The notes beneath the pieces were generated by a model. It ran no database searches. It worked only from the letters and a program-made list of their open reading frames with translations, and was not told where the DNA came from. From Ischnura elegans (taxonomy: Eukaryota > Arthropoda > Insecta > Odonata > Coenagrionidae), in the NCBI RefSeq assembly GCF_921293095.1, contig NC_060259.1, positions 26,791,812-26,855,811 of the forward strand: a stretch of 64,000 bases of DNA, written 5' to 3'. Position numbers and translations under genes: made by a program. This document shows, piece after piece, positions 11,801-23,800 of the stretch (position 1 is the stretch's first letter; the number at the start of each line of letters is the position of its first letter).

Positions 11801-14800
11801 GGATTCTAGGTGTCCCTCTAGATTAATCCATCTCTGCACGTCGTAGTACTTATCACAATCTATCAGGATATGACGAATACTTAACGGGCATCTACAATCA
11901 TCACATTGAGGAGGTTCCTTTTCTTCAGTAAAGAGATACGAATGAGTCAAAGGGCAGTGCCCTACCCTCAAACTAGTGCTAACGCGTGCTCTTCGTCATT
12001 CAGAGCTTCCTTGGCCAAAGCATCTCCTTCTCATTCCCGGCTATTCCCTCATGTCCCGGGACCCAAAGAAAACAAATATTAACTCTCTTTCTCAGGGTCA
12101 GCAGCAGGGAGTGTATTTCCTGTATGATCGGGTGCACAGGTGAAAAGCCAGAGATGGATTGCAGCGAGCTCAGGGAGTCAGTGCATATGACGAAGGAGCC
12201 ACCATCGTCACTTAGGGCTTCTAGAGCTGTCTTCATAGCATAAAACTGTGCTAGGTAAACACTACACATTGGATGTAACTTTGCCCTGATGTCCACGTGG
12301 AGAGGGGAGAGCGCTGCACAAGAACAAGCAGAGTTACCCTTTGAACTGTCTGAGTAAACGAGGGTAAGGTTAGGGTGATTCCATCGAAACATAGCAAACA
12401 GATCCTGGTATTCTGAGGGAGTAGTGGAGGAGTTTGATTGAGATCGTAAAAATATATTAACCACCGGAGTAGGAGTCATCCAAAGGGGGTGTATTGAGTA
12501 CGAAACAGGATACACTTTAGGCAGCCAGAAATCGCACCCAAGAATAAAATCGTTGAAACAGACACTTACTGGTCTAGTTGCTCTAGTCCTTTGATTAAAA
12601 ACATTCATAAAACAGGGTTTATAAAGTATGCCATAATATGGATGACTCGTCATTGCTAAGATTTTGGAGACATAACTACAAAGCAGCCAGGTCCTATGGT
12701 AGCATAGAGGCGGCTCACCTGCATAGGAATAGATGCAAGGGTCTGGGCTGGTCCTAAATGCCCCAGTGCAGAGTCGCAGTGCTGCGTTAAGCACTGAATT
12801 TTGTGCTCTCAAGTATGTCTTGCGAGTGGATGTATACACGAATGAGCTGTATTCCAATTTCGACCACACCAGTGTCCAGTAAAGTAAAATTAAGGTGGTG
12901 TGATCTGCTCCCCAAGATGCGAGGCTTAAAAACTTTAAAACGTTCAAGAACTTTGAGCAATTCGCCTTCACAGTATAAATATGCTCCCTCCAGTTGAGCC
13001 TGAGGTCGAGGGTCATCCCCAGTAAATGAACAGATTCCACAAAAGGGAGGTTTTACTGCCAACGTGTAACATAGAATTTACATGGATGCCTCGAGTTCAA
13101 GAAAAGTGAATGCACTTGGTTCTCTCCAAAGAGAAAAGGAAGCCATTTCTTTCACTATGGCACCTTATTTCTATAGAGCGTTCCACATTTAGTTGACAGT
13201 ATGGGCTCTTATGGAGAATCGTTTCCCATGTTAATCTCCATAAGGCCGGGAGCGCGGTGTTGTCAATAACAGCACGAAAATTAATGTTGCGCTACACACT
13301 GATTAAAAATTGCATTCCTATGTAGGAAGAGATGCTGCATTCATTAGTGCCAACAGTTTTTCGATAAAAATTATAGCAAAAGCTATAAAAAATATTTCCT
13401 TAAATTTCCGTCAGAAACGTGTATTTTTTTACTTAATCTTCTTCTCGCAATTGCTGCCTGACCATTGTCTGTATTGGATTGAATCTTCTGCACATAATTT
13501 TTCATACTATTTTCTCTTTGACGGTCTTCACCAATTTTACAATGATTGAGTTAAAATGTTGTTATGCCGACGTAACACCCTTTAGGACAAGAAAATTTTG
13601 ATTTTTGCAAGGTAAAAAGTAGTCGCTTACTAACTTACGTTTCTTACGTCGTAGGTCTCTATATGCTGCGTATCAAATGTAAAGAAAATTACAAAGTTAT
13701 TTTTGGTGAAAAAATCATTAACTTACATCAAATCTGAAGCGAGTTACAAGGTTTTGATCTTGAGAAAAAATATTACGGCGCCGCTGGGCCGGGCTTCTCG
13801 CTTTTTCTTGCGCGCAGAGGGAAAATTCTCGGGTGGAAAAGGAGTTTTTTGTCAATGCATACTATGAAATGTATTTATCTATTCGTTTGATATCCTAAAC
13901 AGAGAATACTCATACGTCGTAACAGCAGTCTTTTTATCTGAATACATTGATACACGAAAGTAAGCAAGCGCTTGGAAGTAAGACGCTTTCGCCTTGGGTG
14001 CTTCGGTCCCATCGCGGAAACCAAGAAAGAGAATATCTCATAATCTGTGCGAAATACTACCCCATCCAGTGCACGCCTTTTACAAAAGGGGGCTTGGGTT
14101 TTTTCTGAGTTCCTTTCATAGGGTACCATAAAACCTGCCTCAGAGGAAATATATCCCTATCCTTACTCTGAGAAACCTGCACCAGAACCGACCCTAGCCG
14201 AACGGGCCGTTCGAAGAATTTACGTAGGCGTTCAGTTTGCCGTTGCATTTTTTTTGGAGTGAACAAGTGTTGTGTGGTCTGCTGAATTTGAGAATTGTGA
14301 AATGTGTTTTACACTTATCTCTGCTGTATCACGCCTAATCAATATGTCCGATACAAAGAAGAGGAGAAAAGGTGAGAAGCTCATAAGCCGCGAAAGACAG
14401 TTGGTGCTCAAAGTCTTCTCGTACTTCAGGAAATCTCTAAGCATTAGTGAGGCCTGCCGAGAAACTTCAAAGGCTACCGGGTGCTCGGAGTCTACTGTTT
14501 ACAGAGTGAAAAAGGAAAGCTCCCGTGGTCCATTGGTAACTCCTTCAAAAACTAGAGAAATTAGACTGCCTCAGAAAATTCGAGAGCAGTGATTTTCGAC
14601 GATTTTGTGAGATCGGGAATTACAAGGAAAGTACATGAATCCTTCGTGAAAAATATTCCTCCGACTTTAAAATCCATCTTAAACTCGGTATATATGGATA
14701 GTATTCTCCCAGATTACAAAAGGACAACACTATATCGTTTTATTTTGGACATAGACTTCGTGTACGAACGCAGGGGGAAAAGAATCATCTTTATCGAAAG

Positions 14801-17800
14801 GGATGATATTATTCATTCTTGGCACAATTAATTATTTAACGCAGCTAAAAAAATATCGTCGCGAACACAGGACTAGTGTATTCACAGGCGAGAGTTGGAT
14901 TAATGTTGGACAAATAGTGAACATTAGTTTGCGAAATGAACAATTAGAAAATCCGCGTCAAGCTTTCCTTGCTGGACTAAATACTGGGCTTGGCCCCCAC
15001 TTCCCGAGGCCGATTTGCAATTATACATGCAGGAACGGAAAATGGGTTCATAAAAGGAGCATTGCATGTGTTTCTGTACAAAAAGAACTCAACGGATGAG
15101 CATGAAGAAGTGGGTGGCCAGTGTTACGAGAGATGGTTTGAGCACTCACTTCTTGCAAACTTACCCGAAGGATCAATTATAGTGGTAGATAATGCCTCTT
15201 ATTACTCAAGGAAATTGGAATCCTTGCCTAATACAAGGCGGAGGAAAAAGAACATTAAGGAAATTAGCTTTGAAGATGTCAGCTTGAAAAGAGATCTTTA
15301 ATTTACAATAAACCAAGTACGGGAAAATTTTGAAAAATTAAAGACTGATGATGTCTTATACAACATCACCTTTCATGTAATACTAGCCAGAGCCAAAAAA
15401 TATTGCATAATATGGGAGGAATAGAAATTTTGTCTCATTCAGGAGTACCGATAATTTTTATTATCCTTCAATTTATTGTTATTTTTTATATTACAAATTA
15501 TTCATTATTCAGCTTGTGAATTGAACAAGTACATACATAATTTAACAAAAGACTTTTCCATCTATATTGCAGCAAAGGTATTGTAATTTACGCTAAAAAA
15601 TCCCTTAATTTACGCCGTCTTTCGTGCGACCCTTAACTCCTTTTTGAACTAAACCATTTTGGCGCCATATTATGTGTGGTTGCATACGCTGTTAGGATGC
15701 CTGCCGGCGGAGCGGAAGCTTGGCAACACTGTTATCCATAAGGCCTGTACTGTCAACTAAATGTGGAACGCTCTATAGGAAGGATGCTCCGAGATCGTGG
15801 TATGCTAATTTCAGCGGCTTAAATAATGCTGGATATCAAAAGATCAACGTTTGATTCACCGTCGCAATTTTTATCCCATACATGGTTACAATTTGACCTA
15901 AAACAATGCCAAATGGCTTTCCGGGCAATCCAACTGCCTCGTCTAATAAAAATCAGGGTTAAAATTTTGCTCCCTTCTAATTAAAAGGGGAAAAAGATCG
16001 CTCCCACTAAGGTCCTAATGAATAGAGAGAGTCAGTTTATTGACAAAACAAGTCCATAAAATACACAAATCAAAGTAAGAGAAATCGCTGCAGTAAGAGT
16101 TAAAACAGGTTTTCTCATCATTATTGAGTAAAACTAGATTAAGGTCACAATTAAAACTTGATAAAATGCGACCCCTTCCATGGATTCGATTAGCTCAAAG
16201 ACCCCATGGAACACATCCCTTGCGCTAACAAGGAGACTTTGCCTAACCGATGTCAAGAAAGAAGATGAAACCTTTTTTATTTGAAAGTAGACACTTAGAT
16301 AGGAATACAGTTGAAGGGTTTTGTCCAAATACGCCTGGGTTTGAGAGAAAAAAGCATTTAAAAATTGAAAAATATGGTCACGTTGAATTTAATATTAAAA
16401 ATTTCGCTCATTGTTTAAAAGCGATTTGGCCGAGTGGTAGCGTACCGCACTACTGAAGTGAAAGTCCAGGGTTCGAGACTCGGTAAGAGTAAATTTTTTC
16501 CAGTCTGCCACCTCCTCCATTTTTTGTAATCCGTTCCATCCTCTTCTAATTTGTTCATTTAGGACGTTTTACAATTTTTTATTTGACTGTTGTTTGAGAA
16601 TAAGCCCTAAACTGACATTTTTGTCGCTAGCTAACCCTTACTTCGAAATATTCTTTCCGTGCCAAGATTCATGAAAGCAGGAGTGGTAAAACTGTGGTGC
16701 TGGCTTCGAAGTGAAGGGAACTCATTTCCAAAGCAAAATATTTTAAACATATTGTCTCCGGAGAGTTTCCCCGGTTACATACGGGAGAAAGATATAAAAT
16801 CAGGGGGAACGAAACTCGACAAGCTTGAAATGATCGACAGATGGGTATACGATCACTTTGTCGAACCCAGGAACAGCAATGAGCTGCTGATGACTCGGAC
16901 TTTACAAGAATAGCTATTTATGCGTGATTTCAGCACATATCTCCAGGATTTGAATTCCCTGCTGGTGCTTCATGGGTTGCATCTTTTAAGACGAGAAACC
17001 CAATCGTGCAACGTAAATTAACAAAATACGTATCAGCGGGCGAGCAAGCGTGTGCTGAAGAAATATTGCAATCGGCAATGACGTTTCAGAAGCAAACAAA
17101 AAGCCCAATCTCCAAATGTAATGGATTTCGTAATTAATACAGATCAGACCGGGTGTCCGTAGAGGTGGATATAAAGAGAACGCGATCAAGAAAGGGAGAA
17201 TATTGCTCAGGTTGCTCTTGGGAGCGTGATCAAAGTAATGCACTCATATACAGCGCAGGAAAGCTGCTTCCTAAAGTTTTTATTGTGCTTATCAGAACCT
17301 GGAGGTGATTTTGGTCCGCAAGTGAGCGAAGAAACTGGAGAGTGAATTTTTAAATGTTTCTGTTGTGTATTCTAAATCTGGAAAACTTACGACTGGGTTG
17401 TATTTCAAATTTTAAAAAAATTTTCTCCGGCCATGAGTTAAAAACAATATATTTTTATTGCTTATTGATTTGTGGGGGACAAAAAAATAGTGCCATTTAT
17501 GATGAACTATTTATCGACGAGGAAGGAGAACCGATATACAGCGTAAAAACTATACCACCGAAGTGCACATCCGTAAGCCAACCGTGCGATGTTTATTTTT
17601 ACAGGAAAGTAAAGCAGTTTATTGCACGAAACCAGAACTGCACCTTCCTCCTTCAAGGGAAAAGAGAGATATTCTCACATGAGGATGGAATAAAAATCCA
17701 TTCAATCGTGCATCATCAGTTGTCCTAACCAGCGTTCAATGATATGCTGAGGTATGCATGATATGCCTCGAAGCTAGTAGAGAATTAAATTGTTTAAAAA

Positions 17801-20800
17801 AGTTAAGGGGATTATGTTTCCTTGAAGATATAAAGAAACACAATGGCGAATGCTCAGGTAGCAGTTTTATAGAAAGAGCATGGTGCTTTTCAATTACTTG
17901 CTTTTCTTGTTTTATTACAATTATCATCCAAATTACTGTAAAGAGGCGAAGTAATAAATAAATAATGAAAAATTGGAGAAGGCAATGGCAATTGCAGATT
18001 ATTCAATTTATATATTTGTGCTTTATATTATGGAGGTTTTTACACGACAGAGATTTCTCGTGAGCATAAGATCTAATGAAAGCAAGAGAAAACCGAATAA
18101 TATCGTGCTACGGGAAAAAGCAAAAGAAGTGTAGGAAAATGGGAGTCTAGCGAGGCCATGAAAAAAGAAAAGGGAAGGGACGAGCCGACAAGCCAAACTA
18201 AAAACAGTACTATCATATGGACATCGACCTCAACAGGTGCAGGCCATGACCCAATTTTAAGTTGGCCGAGTAGTATATTCCAGGTAATTACAAGTTCACA
18301 TGTAACGACAATTTCCCCAGCTTGTACAGCTTGTTTAAAATCTCTAGGCACCTAAATACGCGGAAATAAGGACTCTGACATTGAGAGGAGAGTAAGTTTG
18401 TGGGAGGAAAGCATATCTCGCACATCGATCGGTTAGGACAAGAGGAGTAGGGAATAATGGTCGGCAGGGTGCCCAAAAATGGCTTTATGGAGACTTACTA
18501 TTCCAACGAAAAATATATATGGTACTTCAACCTCCTATCCAGGTTACTATGTGTTGAAAAAACTTCGTTCTAATCAACTAGCCCTTCAACTATTCAGGTG
18601 TTGAGGACAAAATTTCTTTCTTCCTTTCCAAAATCCTATTATACACAAAACTTTTAGCCTTTTCACTTTTAACTCAATATCTCCGGTAAATCGAATTCGC
18701 TTGAATAGGTTCTCGGCAACAAAATACATGCTGCAAAAGTTATTCAGCAAAATAAATTAAGTTATAAGGGCATTTCCTGACGATTACCAAGGTAAAAAAA
18801 TAGACTACAGGAGAGCAACGACAGTCAGAAGAGCAATAGCGACGTTTAGCACTTGGAATACTCCAAATTGATCATACAGGTAGACGAGTGAAAATTGTTG
18901 TATATTCTAAATACTACAACAGCAGGAACCTGGGAGACTCTCCGGAGACAATATGTTTAAAATATTTTGCTTTGGAAATGAGTTCCCTTCACTTCGAAGC
19001 CAGCACCACAGTTTTACCACTCCTGCTTTCATGAATCTTGGCACGGAAAGAATATTTCGAAGTAAGGGTTAGCTAGCGACAAAAATGTCAGTTTAGGGCT
19101 TATTCTCAAACAACAGTCAAATAAAAAATTGTAAAACGTCCTAAATGAACAAATTAGAAGAGGATGGAACGGATTACAAAAAATGGAGGAGGTGGCAGAC
19201 TGGAAAAAATTTACTCTTACCGAGTCTCGAACCCTGGACTTTCACTTCAGTAGTGCGGTACGCTACCACTCGGCCAAATCGCTTTTAAACAATGAGCGAA
19301 ATTTTTAATATTAAATTCAACGTGACCATATTTTTCAATTTTTAAATGCTTTTTTCTCTCAAACCCAGGCGTATTTGGACAAAACCCTTCAACTGTATTC
19401 CTATCTAAGTGTCTACTTTCAAATAAAAAAGGTTTCATCTTCTTTCTTGACATCGGTTAGGCAAAGTCTCCTTGTAAGTGAGGCATGGGTGTATAATATA
19501 CATATATTAGTGGACCAAACAAAGTTATTTCTTTCATTTTCCTTCATGAAAAATTTTAAATTGCAGATTGAGAAATAAACACAATTACAACACAAGTCAT
19601 CATGAGGTATGGTGATTGATGGCTTCGCCTATAACATTCCCAATCATTTACGAGTGTTTCTCGGGTGATTCCTGAGCTCATGCGTGAAAAATGATTGTGG
19701 TACTTACAGAGAGCACTTATGTTGGGAACTTTGGGAAGTCAGGGATAACAGGTACAATGCACTATGTACGGGAGCACAAGTCACATGCAACACGATAATA
19801 AACATGCCACATGTACACTTGACACTGTTTCATATCTCTGTTGCATTCAACAGTACACCAAGATGTGATGCATGTTTTGAAAACTCAAAGTTTTCACCAA
19901 AGTTGCAATTACCTTATTAATACAGAGTTTGAGTTGATATATTAACCTATTTTCATGGGCCAAGTGCTTGATTGCATGATATTTATCAGCTAAATATAAT
20001 TTTAAGCAATTAGAGGAACCTTTTCTCAGCAGAGAGAAATTACAAACAAAACTCCAACTAAAATTAACACATAAAATACAATGAACATACCTGGTTATAA
20101 TTCTCCACTGAATTATCATTGAAGTGAATACAGATTCCCAGAAGGAAAGCACAAGCACCCAGAATTAACTCTTCATTTTCATCATGCTCACTTGAGCCAG
20201 CCTGGAGGGATAAAAAATACCTTCAACTATTAATGAAGAATTAATTTTTACAAAATTCACCTAGATTTTCCCATCACCCTCAAAAACTTCACAATTTCTA
20301 AATAGAAATGCCAAAAAAATGTTGAGCTAATAAATCAGCATATGGCAGATTTTGCGTATCCAGCAAGGATTGATATATCAGCCTGCTGGCAGTAAAAGGG
20401 TCAAAAATGTTGTTGATCTCATTATTTAGAGAAAACATTTTTCAGGCAAAGGCATTACAAAAGAGTAAGAATCAACAAAAGGACGTGGCAGGATTTTCCT
20501 GATCATTCTGTAGCTCACCTGAGATGTCAGATATGGGATACTGCTTGGAATGCTAAGAAACTGCTTCACAGCAGCAGGGCAGTGAGACAACCACGTACTC
20601 AGCAGCATGAGGAGACCAAATTTTGTTTGCAACTTATTACCCTAAAAGGAAAGGAATTGATTAAATCATTTAATAATTACATTATTATGGTTTGCATAAG
20701 GCTGATAACTGTTTAGACTGCTTCTATGTTATTTTTCGGTTACCGAAAATTAAATTGCCACAGAGAAAGATCCATAGAAAATTCTATTGATTATTTAACA

Positions 20801-23800
20801 CGTTGCATATGGATGGCAAGAATTCTCATAATTTTTTTCCCGAACGTTCCGGATGGATGACGAAGATTCTCGTCATTTAGGCACATCAACCTCAACAATT
20901 TTAAAGCGTACACTTAAACGTACCAACGAATACGCTTTAAAATTGTGTAGGTTGACGCGCCTAAATGATGAGAATCTTCGTCATCCCTACGCAATGTGTT
21001 AAAAGAAAATGACTAGACATTATCTGAAAATCAATGCAAAGAAAACAATAGTATTGGTCTGCAGTAAAAGATAAGAGGTGCAGATCAGTACCATTAAACT
21101 AGGAAACCACAAACTTGGGGGTGTGATGAATGAAGCAATAAGGAAATAGCCAGCAGAATAGTCAAAACAAAGAGGAAAATCCCAAAAAAATGTCTCCTAA
21201 CAACTGTGAACATAGGCATCAAGGTAGGGAAGTAATTTATAAGGATTTATAATTGGAGCATGCTTCTTTATGTTAGTGAGGATTGGACAATAACAGAAGC
21301 AGAGAAACCAAGGTTGGAAGCTTTTGAAGTATGGTGTTATGGAAGAATGAAGAAGATATGGAAGAATGGATAGATCATGCAAGTAATGTGGAAGTTCTTA
21401 GAAGAGTAGGAGATAAGTTTTTTTAAACTTTGGGATGACAGGACAATTTAATTGGCCACTTCACGAGACAAAATGGTCTAATGAAAAATATCATTGAAGG
21501 ACAAATGACAGGGAAGATTAGCATAGATAGGCCTCCGATGAGATGCATAGAGCAGGTGATAATGGCAGCAAAACAGAAGAATATGTAGGTGTTGAAAGTT
21601 TAGCTGATAGGAGAATGAGTGGAGAGTAGTATCAAGCCAAACTTATGACTAGGGACATGCAAAAGGTAAGGTTATTTTATACCCAAAAGTGGTGATATAT
21701 TTTTACAAAAGCAATGTTATTTTGCCCTGAAGTCAGTGTTATTTTAACGGCAAAATATTTAATGTTGATTGAGAGCCAGGCTTTCAGTGACCCACCCATT
21801 GCCTACATTTAGGATATTACTGAAAGGGATAATTTAAGCAATAATATACATGGAGTATTGACTAAATTCACCTACTTTATATATTTTATCCTCTGCATAT
21901 CCATATATCCAGCTTACATAAAGAAATTACTTTTAAATATTTGTAATTTCAAATGAAATATTGCTATTGTCACCAAATTGTCTTCTTTTAGATTTGTTGA
22001 TGCCGCTGTTGATTAAATTTGATGCTGCAAAAATTTACGGAGGCAGTGGGCATATGATTTTTTCTTTATGGCATGCTATACAAGGCTGGTGACCAGAGTA
22101 ACCAGCACAGTATCCACCTCTATATTCACAGTGAAAATAGGCATACCTGTTGCAGCAGCAGAGAACACTGTTGAAGAAGAGATACAGGTGGGCTTCCAAC
22201 ATTTGTGGCAAGAAGAACACGTAAAAGTTGTTCTTTCATGGCAGGATTCTCAATAAGGGCATGGGATAAGGCTACAGCTGAGAACCAGTTTGAAAGAGGG
22301 TCACCGTTGAAAAGTCCACCACACAGAAGCTGCCCAGCAGTAAGGCTTCCGACTAAAAAGTAATGAAAATAAATCAGACGAACAAAAAATATGGAAATTG
22401 GACATCCACAGGCCAACAACCACAATAGGAATATATTTACATATTTACTTGTTGACAAGGAATGTTTCAAGTTTACTTGGATGTCTGCTCTACTTTTGCA
22501 GAAGATGATGAGTGGTGGGAAAGAACTCTTAATTAATTTTAAATGATTCTTCAATGGTTAACCAATCTAAATCAAGAAAAATGTTATCTACAATCTTGAA
22601 ATATATGTTTCATATCCCAAATGTGTTATTATTGCCGTAGCATCGTTGAATACAGCTCAAGGGAACCAGAGATTCCATCGCACTCAGGCATATAACACCA
22701 TGACTAGTCAAGGTCAAGCTGGAGAGAGGAAGGGGAGAGTAGAAGTGAAGGCAGCGGGGGAGGTGGATGCAGAGACAAAGGAAGTAGAGATTGCATGAGT
22801 CACAGCCAGGCACTCGCCTCTGTGGACAGTTTGCCATAAGCCCTGGTTTCCTAGAACTGCAACTGCTCATTGGCATGATCATAAGCTTGTTGTATGCATG
22901 CATTCCAGTTTTCCAAGCATCACTGTGCACAATCATGCTCAGTGATCACAGATCCACATCCTGCAGCCGTAACATCTGGAGCAACTTTTATGGGATGCAA
23001 CTCTGTGGCATGGTGCCTAACATTGTAGTTTCCAACCTCCTGCAGTGGTTTTGAAGCATTCGTGCAAACCACTCTTCTATGCATTAGTAATGGCTTACTG
23101 GTGTTCCTCTGCTAAGTATTGCTTAAAGGCAACAACAATTTCTCCAGCCATCCTGCTGGCATTTTCAGGTCAGAAACTTCAGGTACCAATCTGAAGATGC
23201 TAACAGTATGGCTGGAGAAACTGTCATCGCCTTTAGATAACACTATACGGAGAAATTCCCTAAAATCAAAATTACTAATGTTGAGAAACTCTGCGGAAAC
23301 CTCAGATCCACTTTTCTGTGATCACATATCACACCCACGGATGAATGATATTCAGAACCCAGACCTTATTAGGGGCAGTAGGAATACTAGTACAATCACA
23401 TTATCACCTCTAAAAAGATTGTGGTTGGGTGAAGAAAGCTCACCGTGAGTCCGGGGAGCAATCTAAATAACACACAATGTGCATAAATTGACAGAACAAC
23501 TTAGTTAGCCACATTATGAGAAATGACGGCTTGGTGAAAACAATCGTAGAAGGACAGGTAGAAGGGAAGAAGGGCAAGGGACTGCCCCAAATGAGTTAGA
23601 TAGGAAAATTTGTAAAGGATGTAAAAGAGAAGTAATACATAGCTATGAAAAGGCTAGCTGATAGTAGAGAGGAATGAAGAGCTGCATCAAACCAATCTTA
23701 GGATTGCTGACTGATGATGATGCGCATTTAAAAAAATACATTGTTTGATGTAAGTAAAATATGAACATTACAAGAAATTAAAGTGCGAGTTTGGTTTATC

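Larger units (their letters stand above)
16229..19474 (+). mobile_element. 3.2-kb transposon with about 550-bp terminal inverted repeats
   Basis: The arms 16229-about 16777 and about 18926-19474 are near-identical inverted copies; a 68-residue frame is preserved identically in both (16250-16456 plus, 19247-19453 minus). The ends are CAAGGAGACTTTGCC and its complement, flanked by TAA on both sides (16226-16228, 19475-19477). The same host sequence without the insert is at about 8590-8640 (GCTAAAAGAGGCATGG). The interior carries a decayed DDE transposase. Each arm contains a tRNA-like promoter. The near-identity of the arms implies a recent insertion or recent arm homogenisation, despite the broken transposase. 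Confidence 0.85.

Noticed and set aside
12000..13040. 346-codon minus-strand frame as a host gene
   Set aside because: Its motifs are retrotransposon reverse-transcriptase end plus RNase H; it is part of a LINE.
16250..16456. 68-residue frame repeated identically at 19247-19453
   Set aside because: Identity comes from the inverted arms of one transposon; the peptide has no family resemblance and runs through the tRNA-like boxes.
16420..16492. Functional tRNA gene
   Set aside because: A and B boxes are good, but the flanking seven bases cannot form an acceptor stem and the anticodon loop is irregular.
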